A stretch of DNA of 64,000 bases from Aldehydirespirator sp965219165 (GCA_965219165.1 CBDCMW010000002.1:1-64000); one strand, 5' to 3'; positions 7,833-17,170 are shown, counted from the stretch's first letter. Numbers and translations are program-made. Notes: generated by a model from the letters alone, not told the origin.

Positions 7833-9038
7833 TTATGAGACCTTCACGAGCGATCCCGGGAGACGGTGCTGGGCTGCATCGTCGACGTAGCAGACTCGAC
7901 CACCGCATATCGTCGCATGGACCTGGTAGTCGTCATCAAGGAGCACCAAGTCGGCGATCGAGCCCGGGTCCAGACGCCCGCGGCGGGTTTCACCGATGAT
8001 CCCCGCCGGGATGGAGGTCGCAGCCGCTAGAGCCTCGTGCCGGTCACAGCCCGTGAACTCGGCAAGATTGGCCGCAGCTTGATTCATGCTCAGCACGCTG
8101 CCGGCCAGAACACCGTCAGCGGTCCGGACGCTCACGCCATCGAAGACGGTGGGAGTGCCGGATAGCCGGTAGGCGCCGGGCGGCTGCCCCATTGCCGCGA
8201 CGGCGTCGGTCACTAGTGCGACGCCGGCGGGCCCCTTGGCGTTCCAAGCCGCGGTCACCGTGATGGGGTCGATGTGCACGCCGTCGACGATCATGGTGGC
8301 GGTGAGGCGCGTGTCCGCCAGGGCCACGCCGACCAGATTGGGACTTCGATGCCCGAGAGGGGCCATCGCGTTGAACAGGTGGGTGACTGTGCTCACGCCG
8401 GCGGCGATGGCCGCCAGCGTCTCGTCGGTGGTAGCTGCCGAGTGGCCGGCGGCGACGACGATACCTCTCCGGTTGAGCTCACCTATGACGTCGAGCGCAT
8501 TGGCCAGTTCGGGAGCGATCGTCACCATGGTGACGCCGGTGGAGCGATGCCAGTCGTTGATCGCGTCGGCACTGGCGCCGGTCAGGTGTTCGCGCCGGTG
8601 CGCGCCGGAATGCCGCGTGTTGAGCATCGGGCCCTCAAAGTGGGCTCCGAGGGGATCCGCGCCGCAGTAGCCGGTGGGTCGTGCCCGCAGCGCCTCCAGC
8701 ATCGAGCGGGTGAGGCTGCGGGGCCCGGAGATGATCGTCGGGAGGAAGGACGTCACCCCGCTGCGGGGCAGCTCGCGTCCCAGATCCCATACAGACCCCG
8801 GGTCGTCCTGGAGGTCGTGGCCGTAGCCGCCGTTGATCTGCAGGTCGATCAACCCCGGGGAGACCACTAGACCTGACGCGTCGATCACTGCGGTGTCTTC
8901 CGGGTCTTTCTGCGGCGCGGGTGCGACGGGTTCGGCGGGACTGAGCGTGGTTATGGTGTCGCCCTCGAAGGTGAGGGCGAGCGCCTCGAGTCCGGATGGG
9001 GTGAGGCACCGACCTCCGACGATGCTGACCGCGGTCAC
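7833..9038 (-). CDS. nagA: N-acetylglucosamine-6-phosphate deacetylase
   Basis: NagA removes the acetyl group from GlcNAc-6-phosphate and hands the product to NagB. The amidohydrolase pattern is complete: PGLIDLQINGGYGHDLQ, GAHFEGPMLN (metal-binding Glu), AAGHSAAT and THLFNAMAPLGHR (metal-binding His residues) and ALVTDAVAAMG (catalytic Asp). The start GTG 9038 overlaps the TGA of the kinase gene (GTGA). 401 residues, normal length. Confidence 0.95.
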   Translation of the reverse strand: MTAVSIVGGRCLTPSGLEALALTFEGDTITTLSPAEPVAPAPQKDPEDTAVIDASGLVVSPGLIDLQINGGYGHDLQDDPGSVWDLGRELPRSGVTSFLPTIISGPRSLTRSMLEALRARPTGYCGADPLGAHFEGPMLNTRHSGAHRREHLTGASADAINDWHRSTGVTMVTIAPELANALDVIGELNRRGIVVAAGHSAATTDETLAAIAAGVSTVTHLFNAMAPLGHRSPNLVGVALADTRLTATMIVDGVHIDPITVTAAWNAKGPAGVALVTDAVAAMGQPPGAYRLSGTPTVFDGVSVRTADGVLAGSVLSMNQAAANLAEFTGCDRHEALAAATSIPAGIIGETRRGRLDPGSIADLVLLDDDYQVHATICGGRVCYVDDAAQHRLPGSLVKVS

Positions 9039-9982
9039 ACCGACCGGCTCCCGCGGGCCAAAGCGGCTGCGCCGATGACACCGACCGGTTCGGGGGGCTT
9101 GAGCATGATTCGATCAGGGAGATTGAGGGCCCGTGTCCACGGAGATGGACTCTGCAGGCGGTACAGGCCTTGTCCGAGGGCGTCCATGAGCAGCGAGCCG
9201 CCTACGTCGGCGACGCCACCGCCGATCACGATGCGGTCGACGTCGAAGGTCAGGGCAAGAATGTGGATGGCGCGGGAGAGATGCTCGACGGCACGCCGCA
9301 GGACGAGCATCGCTTTGTCGTCGCCGCGGTCGGCCGCGGTGAAGAGCGCCTCCACCGATGAGTACCGCCCCGACGCAGGCCATTGGCGGGAGAGGGCTGG
9401 CCCCGACGCCACCGCCTCGAGACAGCCTTTCAGCCCGCATGCGCATTGCGGTCCGTCGGGATCGACGCGAAAGTGGCCGATCTCACCGGCAAAGCCGTTG
9501 TGGCCTCTGTATATGCGGCCATCGAGGATCACGCCGGCCGCGATGCCCGTGCCGATGCTGAGATACACGAGGTCACGGAGGCCGCATTTGTCACGACGGA
9601 GGATCTCGTAGGCGCCCAGGGCGGCGGCGTCGACGTCGTTGGCGATCCAGCAGGGAGCCCTGAGGGTGGCGTTGAGCCGGGGCACGATGTCGAGGGTGTC
9701 GTCACCGATCCCGAGGTTGAACGCGTGCCGAACCGACCCGGCTGAGCTGTCCACGATTCCGGGAAGACCGATCCCGACACCGGCGAGTTGTTGCCCGTTG
9801 GATTGCAGCGCGGCGATCGTGGAGATGATGCCCGCCCCGACCTGATCCACTCCCCCGGTCAGTGTCGGCACCGTTAGGTCGGTGATGACGTCGAAATGCC
9901 GGTCGAACGCGGCCGCGTGTGTCTTCGTCCCGCCTACGTCTACGCCGATCACAACGTCGCTGAGCTCCATCGCTTGGCTCAC
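9035..9982 (-). CDS. ROK-family sugar kinase, probable N-acetylglucosamine/glucosamine kinase
   Basis: ROK kinases phosphorylate hexoses with ATP. The phosphate-1 loop is VVIGVDVGGTKTHAAAF, the catalytic Asp is in IANDVDAAALGAY, and the ROK zinc motif is CACGLKGCLE preceded by GFAGEIGHF. No DNA-binding domain is present, so it is a kinase, unlike the ROK protein at 14.6 kb. GTG 9982 overlaps the ATPase stop (GTGA); ATG 9970 is an alternative four codons in. Context (nagA and nagB downstream, ABC importer upstream) indicates imported GlcNAc or GlcN as substrate. That assignment is inferred from neighbours. Confidence 0.88.
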   Translation of the reverse strand: MSQAMELSDVVIGVDVGGTKTHAAAFDRHFDVITDLTVPTLTGGVDQVGAGIISTIAALQSNGQQLAGVGIGLPGIVDSSAGSVRHAFNLGIGDDTLDIVPRLNATLRAPCWIANDVDAAALGAYEILRRDKCGLRDLVYLSIGTGIAAGVILDGRIYRGHNGFAGEIGHFRVDPDGPQCACGLKGCLEAVASGPALSRQWPASGRYSSVEALFTAADRGDDKAMLVLRRAVEHLSRAIHILALTFDVDRIVIGGGVADVGGSLLMDALGQGLYRLQSPSPWTRALNLPDRIMLKPPEPVGVIGAAALARGSRSV

Positions 9983-11160
9983 CGGTCCTGGCCCAGACGA
10001 AGAGCTCGTTCGGTCGCGGCGTCGAAGAGGTGCAGGCTCGGCGTGTTGATCGCAAGGTCGATCGTGTCGCCGACGGCTACTCGACTCCTGGGTGACAGGC
10101 GGGCGAGGCACGGGGCGCCGTCACTGGAGTCACCAACAGATGCCTCGGCGAGTTCGGGCGTGTCGATCTCCGCGCCTGCCGCCTCGATGGTCGTGTGGGC
10201 AACGAGCTCAGATCCGAGCGCTTCGACCAGCTCCACCCGCACCCGAACCGAAGGCCAGTCGGCGTTGTCACGGCTCTGCTCGACCAGCCACTCGGGGCGA
10301 ATGCCCACGATCACTTCTTGCCCGTCGCTACCGGCGAACTCGTCACCTTCCGTCCCTTGGTCTGGCAGCGGAAATGAGTGAGCGCCGAAGATGACGCGAG
10401 CGGCTGTGGCGGTTCGCTCTATTCGACCCTGATAGAGGTTCATCGAGGGCGACCCGATGAAGGCCGCGACGAACACGTTGTCAGGATGGTCATAGAGCAC
10501 TTGAGGGCTGTCCACCTGCTGGAGGAGGCCATCGCGCAGGACCGCGACGCGTGAGCCCATGGTCATCGCTTCCACCTGGTCATGGGTCACGTACACGGTT
10601 GTGGTCCCGAGATTGCGTTGCAGTCTGATGATCTCGGCGCGCATCTGAACCCGGAGTCGGGCGTCGAGGTTCGACAGCGGTTCGTCCATCAAGAACGCGG
10701 CCGGCTTGCGGACGATGGCACGACCCATGGCCACTCGCTGACGCTGGCCGCCCGACAAGACGCCCGGTTTGCGGTCAAGCAGATCGGTCAGCTCCAACAT
10801 CGCGGCCGTATCTTCTATTCGCCGGGCCGCCTCGTCCTTGGGGACCCTCCCTAATCGGAGGGAGTATCCGATGTTCTTTCGTACCGTCATGTGCGGATAC
10901 AGAGCATAGTTCTGGAACACCATGGCGATGTCGCGCTCGCGTGGCGTTTCGGAGTTGACGGTCCGACCGTCGATCTCGACAGCACCCTCGGTGATGTTCT
11001 CGAGACCCGCGATCATCCGCAGGAGAGTGGATTTTCCGCATCCCGATGGGCCGACAAGAACGAGGAGCTCGCCATCGGCGATGTTCAGATTCATATCGCT
11101 AACGGCACGGAATCCGTTGGGGTAAACCTTCGAGATTCCTGCCAATCGCAGCTCGGCCAT
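9979..11160 (-). CDS. ABC transporter ATP-binding protein, MalK/UgpC type
   Basis: The ATPase powers the sugar importer encoded by the next genes. It has Walker A (VGPSGCGKSTLLRM), Q-loop (AMVFQNYALYPHM), signature (LSGGQRQRVAMGRAIVR), Walker B (AAFLMDEPLSNLDARL) and the switch His (VYVTHDQ). A C-terminal regulatory TOBE-type region follows (IVGIRPEWL). 393 residues. Its gene follows the second permease by 43 bases and overlaps the kinase gene. In many actinobacteria such an ATPase serves several importers; here it lies in the operon, which favours a dedicated role. Confidence 0.93.
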   Translation of the reverse strand: MAELRLAGISKVYPNGFRAVSDMNLNIADGELLVLVGPSGCGKSTLLRMIAGLENITEGAVEIDGRTVNSETPRERDIAMVFQNYALYPHMTVRKNIGYSLRLGRVPKDEAARRIEDTAAMLELTDLLDRKPGVLSGGQRQRVAMGRAIVRKPAAFLMDEPLSNLDARLRVQMRAEIIRLQRNLGTTTVYVTHDQVEAMTMGSRVAVLRDGLLQQVDSPQVLYDHPDNVFVAAFIGSPSMNLYQGRIERTATAARVIFGAHSFPLPDQGTEGDEFAGSDGQEVIVGIRPEWLVEQSRDNADWPSVRVRVELVEALGSELVAHTTIEAAGAEIDTPELAEASVGDSSDGAPCLARLSPRSRVAVGDTIDLAINTPSLHLFDAATERALRLGQDR

Positions 11161-11203
11161 GGCTATACCCCCGACTGTTCCCGGATCACAATGACTGGCT
11201 CAA

Positions 11204-12082
11204 TCACTTGATGGCACCTTCGGTGAGTCCCCTGAGGAACTGTCGAGAGAAAATAACATAGAGGAGAATAATCGGTACCATCGCCAGTGTCAGAGCGGCG
11301 AGCAGAGCGTTCCAATTTCTCTCGAACTGACCGAGGAAGGCCGAAGCGCCCAATGTGACCGTCTTGGTATGTTCAGCTGGTGCCAGGATCAGCGGGAACC
11401 ATAGATCGTTCCAGACCGGCAGCATCGTGAAGACGGCCACCGCTGCCATGCCCGGCCTGACAAGGGGTATGACTAGTCCAAAGACCCGATATTCGTTGGC
11501 GCCGTCGACACGGGCCGCTGACTTCAGTTCTTTGGGCACTTGCCGCATGAACTGGGACATTAAGAACACGCCTAGTGGCAGCCCCATCGCGGTGTACACC
11601 AGGATGAGCGCCCACAGCGTATTGATAAGATTGAGGCTTACCATCAGTTTGAGAATACTGACAGTACCGAGGCGGATCGGGATCATGATGCCGATAGCCA
11701 GATACAAAGCTAGCAGGGTGTTACCCTTGAAGTTGTATTCCACTAGAGCAAACGCCGCCATTGCAGAAAGAAACACTACCAGCAACACCGAAGCGACCGT
11801 CACTATGAAACTGTTACGAAAGTAGACATCGAAACTAGATCCGCTAAGAACCGTCTCGTAGCCCACCAAGTCAAAGGTTCCAGGCGACGGCAGCGAGAAA
11901 GCATCGTCAAAGATTGCTCGCCGTGACTTCACAGAATTAAGGATGATCAACAATGTCGGACCAAGTGCGAGGACGCTGTAGGACAGCAGAACGGCATGAA
12001 CGCCCCAACGCCCCCAGTGAATGCGCGGCTTCTTGTGACGGATTCCGTTCGGCGGTGCAGAAAGCCTAGCTGCGCTGCTCAT
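11204..12082 (-). CDS. ABC sugar transporter permease, MalG-like
   Basis: Inner-membrane subunit with six predicted helices. The EAA loop that docks on the ATPase is KELKSAARVDGANEYRVFGLVIPLVRPG. The protein ends with LRGLTEGAIK, typical of MalG-type permeases of carbohydrate uptake systems. ATG 12082 overlaps the stop of the first permease (ATGA). This gene and its partner have lower GC and more A/T-ending codons than their neighbours. Confidence 0.92.
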   Translation of the reverse strand: MSSAARLSAPPNGIRHKKPRIHWGRWGVHAVLLSYSVLALGPTLLIILNSVKSRRAIFDDAFSLPSPGTFDLVGYETVLSGSSFDVYFRNSFIVTVASVLLVVFLSAMAAFALVEYNFKGNTLLALYLAIGIMIPIRLGTVSILKLMVSLNLINTLWALILVYTAMGLPLGVFLMSQFMRQVPKELKSAARVDGANEYRVFGLVIPLVRPGMAAVAVFTMLPVWNDLWFPLILAPAEHTKTVTLGASAFLGQFERNWNALLAALTLAMVPIILLYVIFSRQFLRGLTEGAIK

Positions 12083-13062
12083 AGTTCGTATGTAGTGACG
12101 CGCCGCTGCCAACCGAACATGTAGAGCAATACGCCGGCCAAGATGATGAGAAACATGACGGAAGCAACAGTAGCGCCCAAGGCCGGGCTGCCCGTAGTTC
12201 CAGAAGCACCAAAGAAGGTCCTGTAGAAGAAGGTGCCCAGGATATCCGAAGCGAAGTCAGGGCCGGCGACTATGCCCTTGACCTGATATATCAAATCGAA
12301 CGCATTGAAATTGCCGATGTACGTCAAAATAGAAATAATCCCCAACATGGGCAGTATCAACGGAAACGTGATGTCCCGAAAAACCTGCCAAGATCCTGCT
12401 CCATCAACTCGGGATGCTTCAATAAGATCTTTCGGGATAGCGATGAGTACTGCGTAGAAGAAGATCATGGGGATTCCCACCCATTGCCATACAGATATCA
12501 GAGACAGTGTCGGAAGCACTGTGTGGGATTCGCCTAGCAACGGCGTGTCTATGCCCACGGACTCGGTGACTCCCCATATCGGACTCAGAATAAGCCTCCA
12601 GATGAAGCCGACGATGACCACCGACAACGTCGTAGGCAAGAAGACCATTGTCCGGTAGATATTGAGGCCCCGGACACTCTGGGCCGTCAGCAGCACAGCG
12701 AGCAATAGACCAATCGGGTTCTGCAGCAACATGTGGAACGCAAAGAACTGGAAATTGTGACCCAGCGCGTCCCAGAATCGGTCTGAGAAAGTCGGATTCG
12801 TGAACAGGGTAGCGTAGTTATCCAACCCGGCGTAATTTCCATCGTCGTCGAAGAAGCTCCGCCGCAGCGAATCCAGCAGCGGATAGACCATGAACACCGA
12901 ATAGATGATTGTCGCCGGCGTGAGGAATACCAGTATCGGTACCCACCTGCGCCAACGGCGAGCGGCAGACTCCGAGCGGGGGACCTGCCGATCAGCAGAT
13001 CCCCCGCCTGGAGGGAGTCCCTCGGTGACAACCGCTTCAGCTGCGATCAACGAGTTCTCCAT
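12079..13062 (-). CDS. ABC sugar transporter permease, MalF-like
   Basis: Partner permease with an N-terminal cytoplasmic tail of about 40 residues, then six helices. The EAA loop is KDLIEASRVDGAGSWQVFRDITFPLILP. Together with the MalG-like protein it forms the channel for the solute delivered by the binding protein at 13.1-14.5 kb. ATG 13062 is used; an ATG three codons upstream (13071) is possible. Confidence 0.92.
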   Translation of the reverse strand: MENSLIAAEAVVTEGLPPGGGSADRQVPRSESAARRWRRWVPILVFLTPATIIYSVFMVYPLLDSLRRSFFDDDGNYAGLDNYATLFTNPTFSDRFWDALGHNFQFFAFHMLLQNPIGLLLAVLLTAQSVRGLNIYRTMVFLPTTLSVVIVGFIWRLILSPIWGVTESVGIDTPLLGESHTVLPTLSLISVWQWVGIPMIFFYAVLIAIPKDLIEASRVDGAGSWQVFRDITFPLILPMLGIISILTYIGNFNAFDLIYQVKGIVAGPDFASDILGTFFYRTFFGASGTTGSPALGATVASVMFLIILAGVLLYMFGWQRRVTTYEL

Positions 13063-13098
13063 GTGCTGCAAGCCGTGTCATCGGCCGGCAGCTTATCT

Positions 13099-14469
13099 TC
13101 AGCCTCCCGGTGTGTACCAGGAGTCCAGGCCGTCCTGGAGCCTCTGGACTCCGTCCTCGGGAGTCATGTTCCCAAGGATGATTGCATTGCTTACTTCCCT
13201 CAGCTCTATGGGGAATTCGGGATCACCCGAATCCAGGGCCTCGTAGCCGGTGCGATTGGCTGATTCGCAGTCCTCACGCCAGGACACGAACTCCTGCGCG
13301 ACCGGATGGCCATACTGGACCGGGGTGTCCTGCAGGCTGAAGAAGCCCGACAGAGCACCGGCGTAGATACTGGCGAACGCAGGCGCCGCCACCCACGACA
13401 AGAACGTGCGAGCAGCTTCGGCGTTGGGTGATGCAGGATTCAGGCCAATCGCCAGGTCGATGTGGTCGACGATGTAGCACGTGTCCTGACTGTCCGGACG
13501 CGGTGTCCGGAAGGCGCTGAACTCAAAGTCGGCATTCTCATCGAACCCGGAGATCTCCCAAGATCCACCGGGGTAGATCGCGGCCTGACCGGTCTCGAAC
13601 AGGATCTTGCCGTCGGGGTAGGGGATGCCGGAGGCTCCGGGGTGCATATAGGGGCCCAAGCGAGCCATGGTGGCGAAGGTGTCGAGGTACTCCTGATCGG
13701 TGACCTTGTCTTCTCCATTGATCAGAGCCAAACGTCCTTCTTCACCCTTCCAATAGTTCGCACCGATGTTCTGGAACAGGATGTGCTCGGCCTCCCACTC
13801 AGAAAGGCCTATTCCGATAGGCGTATAGGTGCCGTCGTCGAGGATCGTCTGCAACAGCGCGAAGAACTCCCCCTCGGTCTCGGGCACGCTCAGTCCGAGC
13901 TCGTTGAAGGCATCCACGTTGTAGTAGAACCCTTGAATGATCGATGCAATAGGCACACAGTACGGTGTCGACCCGTCGGCGGAGAGCCAAGCGTTTTGGG
14001 CAGAGGGACCGAAGCTGTCGATCCCATCGAGATCGCTCAACGGCGCCAGATGACCATCTTCAAAGAGCTCCCGCGAACGATCGAAGGGGAAGCAGGTGAT
14101 CAGATCGCCTGCTATACCGCCCTCTAGACGAGTCCGCAACGCAGGCGGGTACTCCAGCGGCGTCGTGGGTGCGAACACCACGTTGATATGTGGATATTCG
14201 GCCTCGAACGCTGGGATGATCTGGTCATCCCAAATCGCCTGATCATCTGAACGCCAGCTCTCAATCGAAATCGTCACCTCTTCCGGTGCCGGCTCTGGAG
14301 CCTCAGTGGGCTCGGGTGCGGCCGGCTCGGGCTCGGGCTCAGCCGGCGCGGCCTCGGCCGGCTCGGGCTCAGCCGGCGCGGGCTGTGCGCCGTCGTCGTC
14401 ATCCCCGCAACTCGCAGCTATTAGCCCGAACGCGAGCAGCGCGGCAAAGAGTCTCATTGACTTTGCCAT
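13099..14469 (-). CDS. extracellular sugar-binding lipoprotein of the ABC importer
   Basis: A family-1 extracellular solute-binding protein. Signal peptide and lipobox (FGLIAASCGDDDD, Cys near residue 21) anchor it to the membrane. A linker of Ala/Pro/Glu repeats (about residues 28-70) precedes the folded domain starting EEVTISIESWRSDDQ. Cluster-B sugar-binder features are GKILFETGQAAIYPGGSWEI and the Trp-rich C-terminal lobe. ATG 14469 has a strong ribosome site (AGGAGGTTAAGGACA). The nag genes downstream point to GlcNAc, chitobiose or related oligosaccharides as ligand; this is inference. Confidence 0.9.
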   Translation of the reverse strand: MAKSMRLFAALLAFGLIAASCGDDDDGAQPAPAEPEPAEAAPAEPEPEPAAPEPTEAPEPAPEEVTISIESWRSDDQAIWDDQIIPAFEAEYPHINVVFAPTTPLEYPPALRTRLEGGIAGDLITCFPFDRSRELFEDGHLAPLSDLDGIDSFGPSAQNAWLSADGSTPYCVPIASIIQGFYYNVDAFNELGLSVPETEGEFFALLQTILDDGTYTPIGIGLSEWEAEHILFQNIGANYWKGEEGRLALINGEDKVTDQEYLDTFATMARLGPYMHPGASGIPYPDGKILFETGQAAIYPGGSWEISGFDENADFEFSAFRTPRPDSQDTCYIVDHIDLAIGLNPASPNAEAARTFLSWVAAPAFASIYAGALSGFFSLQDTPVQYGHPVAQEFVSWREDCESANRTGYEALDSGDPEFPIELREVSNAIILGNMTPEDGVQRLQDGLDSWYTPGG

Positions 14470-14519
14470 TGTCCTTAACCTCCTGGGTCCCTCCCTTGAT
14501 GGGAGCGTGTGTGTTGGTG

Positions 14520-14558
14520 GCGAAGCGACGGTGCGGCATCTGCCGTTGTTCGCTTCGC
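14520..14558 (-). promoter_or_regulatory. nested hairpin between ROK repressor and binding-protein genes
   Basis: GCGAAGCGA at 14520-14528 is the exact reverse complement of TCGCTTCGC at 14550-14558. Inside the loop a second small stem (CGGCA/TGCCG) can form. The site lies in the 109-base gap between the two coding regions. No T-run follows on the minus strand, so an mRNA-stabilising or processing hairpin that raises binding-protein level is more likely than a terminator. Confidence 0.45.
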
Positions 14559-14578
14559 TTGCTGTCGCGGGGCACCCA

Positions 14579-15676
14579 TCAGGCAACCCCCAGCTCTTGG
14601 CTCAGCAGGAGAACGCTCACGCCGAGAAGGACCGTGTCGGCACCGAGATTCGACGGCCGCAGATTGACTGCGCGGCCGAGGCCGGGCAGAGTGCGCGCTC
14701 GCAGTGACGCCAGGGCGGCACGGCACAGCTCCTCTGGGAGGGGCAGCCCGTACCCGGAGACCACGATGTCGTGGACGTCGAGCACGCTCACCGCTCCGGC
14801 CAGGGCGAGGCCCAGCCGCCGCCCGGCCGCCGCCACCACCTGGTGCGGGTCCTCGCCGGCCGCGATAGCGGCGCTCAGCCGCGGAGCCGAGACGAAGGTC
14901 TCCAGACAGCCCCGGTTGCCGCACGGGCATCGGGGGCCGCCGTCCTCCACGGCTATGTGGCCGATCTCGCCGGCGGCGAAGCTCTCGCCGAAGTACTGCT
15001 GGCCGTTGAGGACTATCCCGGAGCCCACGCCGGTGCCGATCTTGATGACCATCAGGTTGTGGCTGATCGATCCGTGGGAGTATTCGGCCAGCGCAGCCGC
15101 GTTGGCGTCGTTGGAGATCCCCACCGCGAGACCGAACCGGTCATGAAGCCGCCGAGCCATGTCGAGGCCGAGCCAGCGGAAGTTGCTGGCCTCGACCACG
15201 GTGCCGTCGGGCGTCACCACGCCCGGCGTTCCGACACCGATGCCGAGCAGCTGTGCGGGCGCTGCCGAGATCGCCTCGGCGATGGCCTCTTCGGTCATTG
15301 CGACCGCTCTCTCGCCGGTGACGCCGTGGAACGGGTGCTCGATCCGATGGATGATCTCGCCGGCCAGGTCGATCACGGCGGCCCGCAGCACCGAGCTGTC
15401 GCTCAAGTCGACGCAGATGATGTTCCGTGAGCAAGCGTTCAACCCCACCAGCTGGGAGGGCTTGCCAACCTTGGCCGGCCCTCGTCCGAGCTCCTCGGCG
15501 AGGTCCTCGTCGAGGAGGTCGGCCACCAGGGCTGAGACGGTCGCCGGAGCGAGGCCGGTCATCCGGGCCAAGTCGGCGCGGCTGCGACCGTTCGAGCGCA
15601 ACAGCGCCTGCAGCACCAACCGGCGGTTGGTGCTCCGAGTGTCTTGATGTCCCGCTTTGGCCTCTACCCGCAACAC
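14579..15676 (-). CDS. ROK-family transcriptional repressor (NagC/XylR type)
   Basis: First gene of the amino-sugar operon and its likely regulator. The N-terminal winged helix-turn-helix (STNRRLVLQALLRSNGRS, ADLARMTGLAPATVSALV) is followed by a ROK domain with the CPCGNRGCLE zinc motif and GEIGHIAVEDGG. Family members leave DNA when they bind a sugar or sugar phosphate. GTG 15676 is chosen because AGGAGG lies 8 bases upstream; a longer in-frame reading to 15727 would run into the promoter. A perfect dyad overlapping the minus-10 box suggests autoregulation of the whole operon. Confidence 0.9.
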   Translation of the reverse strand: MLRVEAKAGHQDTRSTNRRLVLQALLRSNGRSRADLARMTGLAPATVSALVADLLDEDLAEELGRGPAKVGKPSQLVGLNACSRNIICVDLSDSSVLRAAVIDLAGEIIHRIEHPFHGVTGERAVAMTEEAIAEAISAAPAQLLGIGVGTPGVVTPDGTVVEASNFRWLGLDMARRLHDRFGLAVGISNDANAAALAEYSHGSISHNLMVIKIGTGVGSGIVLNGQQYFGESFAAGEIGHIAVEDGGPRCPCGNRGCLETFVSAPRLSAAIAAGEDPHQVVAAAGRRLGLALAGAVSVLDVHDIVVSGYGLPLPEELCRAALASLRARTLPGLGRAVNLRPSNLGADTVLLGVSVLLLSQELGVA

Positions 15677-15715
15677 AACCGAATCCCTCCTGTCAGCGCA
15701 CGTCCGCAACAAATG

Positions 15716-15746
15716 TTTGTTTAGCAAACAAAAATATGCCGGTCAA
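15716..15746 (-). promoter_or_regulatory. promoter with overlapping ROK operator for the amino-sugar operon
   Basis: On the minus strand TTGACC (15746-15741), a 17-base spacer and TAAACA (15723-15718) form a good sigma-70-type promoter. The perfect dyad TTTGTTT-AGC-AAACAAA (15716-15732) covers the end of the spacer and the minus-10 box. A repressor bound there would block polymerase. The ROK gene starts about 40 bases downstream. Confidence 0.65.
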
Positions 15747-15804
15747 GCGCTTCCTGGCCTGCCCGTGAGGCAGCCCCCGCCCGAGAGCGGTGATTGCATG
15801 GGGG

Positions 15805-15951
15805 ATGGCGAACGATGAGACTCATCACGAGGTTGTGCCCGGATTCGGCAACTGGATGTCCACCGACGGGCACCGCTTCGGAGCCATCGGCCTGCGCTGG
15901 AACCAGGCCGTCGAAGATGTCGAGCCCGACGTGCGGGTGATCGCTATCTAG
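15805..15951 (+). CDS. 48-residue hypothetical ORF
   Basis: ATG 15805 opens a frame with the codon bias of local genes (MANDETHHEVVPGFGNWMST at the start, EDVEPDVRVIAI at the end). The product is not recognised. It could be a small real protein or the tail of a lost gene. It is divergent from the ROK promoter and 80 bases from the epoxide hydrolase stop. Confidence 0.3.
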   Translation: MANDETHHEVVPGFGNWMSTDGHRFGAIGLRWNQAVEDVEPDVRVIAI

Positions 15952-16030
15952 GGCTGCGCGGACTTCTCCGGATTCTCAGGGCGGATTTTCCCTCTATGCG
16001 ACGGGTTTCTCTACTGAGAATCGCACGCTG

Positions 16031-17170
16031 TCACTCCAGGAACTTGAAGGCGGCCCGCATTTCGGCCACGAACAGCTCGGGCTGCTCGAAGGCGGCGAAG
16101 TGCCCTCCCCGCTCGGGCTCGTTCCAGTACCGGATGTCGGTGTAGCGCTTCTCAGCCCAGCGGCGGCTGGCCCGGAAGACCTCGTTGGGGAAGATGCTGC
16201 ACCCGGTGGGGATGTCCACTTCCCCGCCCGCGAAGCTGGCGAAGCTCTCCCAGTAGAGCCGGGCCGACGACGCCCCGGTGGCCGTGAACCAGTACAGCGA
16301 CACGTTGTCGAGCAGTTGGTCGCGGCTGTAGTAGTCCTCGGGGTGGGCGCTGCGGTCGGTCCACGACCAGAACTTCTCGAGGATCCAGCCCGCCAGCCCC
16401 GCCGGCGAGTCCACCAGGCTGTAGCCGATGGTCTGGGGACGGCTCGACTGCTGCTTGGAGTATCCGGAGTCCCACTTGTCGTAGTAGCCCATCGACTCCA
16501 GCGCGGCCTGCTCCTTGGCCGTCAGGTCCGCCATCGACTCCTTGGTCGGTCCGGCCACCGGCATGTTGGTGTGGATGGCCCGGCATCTCCCGAGGTTCTG
16601 CATCCCGATGTTGGTGGTCACCGCCGAGCCCCAGTCACCGCCCTGGGCCATGTAGCTGTCATAGCCCAGACGGCCCATCAGCTCGTCCCACATCGTGGCG
16701 ATGCGCTCCACCCCGGTGCCAGGCGCCGACGGCTTGGCGCTGAACCCGTAGCCGGGAAGGGACGGCAGCACCAGATGGAAGGCGTCGCCCTCGCCTCCGC
16801 CGTGAGCGGTCGGATCGACGAGCGGGTCGATCACCCCGGTGAACTCCAGCACGGAGCCGGGCCAGCCGTGGGTGACGATCATCGGCAAGGCATCGTCATG
16901 GGCCGAGCGGATGTGCTGGAAGTGGATGTCGAGCCCGTCGATGGCGGTGATGAAGTTCGGCCGGGAGTTGATGGCTGCCTCGCAGCGTCGCCAGTCGTAT
17001 TCGCCGGCCCAGTACTCGCACACCTCCTGCAGATAGGCGAGGGGGATCCCCTGCGACCAGTCGTCGACTACCTCGGGCTCGGGCCAGCGGGTGCGGGCCA
17101 GCCGGTCCTTGAGGTCGTCGATCTCGGCGTCGGCGACCGCGACGGTGAAGGGGCGGATCTCTTCGCTCAT
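16031..17170 (-). CDS. epoxide hydrolase, EPHX1-like alpha/beta hydrolase
   Basis: The protein of 379 residues starts with the EPHN N-terminal domain (IRPFTVAVADAEIDDLKDRL, RWPEPEVVDDWSQGIPLAYL) that wraps around the alpha/beta hydrolase core. The oxyanion motif HGWPGS is at about residue 101, and the nucleophile Asp is in QGGDWGS at about residue 179. The catalytic His lies in RGGHFAAFEQP near the end. These enzymes open epoxides by adding water through an alkyl-enzyme intermediate. The gene is single and divergent from the ligase. The natural substrate is unknown; detoxification or breakdown of terpenoid or lipid epoxides is plausible. Confidence 0.92.
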   Translation of the reverse strand: MSEEIRPFTVAVADAEIDDLKDRLARTRWPEPEVVDDWSQGIPLAYLQEVCEYWAGEYDWRRCEAAINSRPNFITAIDGLDIHFQHIRSAHDDALPMIVTHGWPGSVLEFTGVIDPLVDPTAHGGGEGDAFHLVLPSLPGYGFSAKPSAPGTGVERIATMWDELMGRLGYDSYMAQGGDWGSAVTTNIGMQNLGRCRAIHTNMPVAGPTKESMADLTAKEQAALESMGYYDKWDSGYSKQQSSRPQTIGYSLVDSPAGLAGWILEKFWSWTDRSAHPEDYYSRDQLLDNVSLYWFTATGASSARLYWESFASFAGGEVDIPTGCSIFPNEVFRASRRWAEKRYTDIRYWNEPERGGHFAAFEQPELFVAEMRAAFKFLE

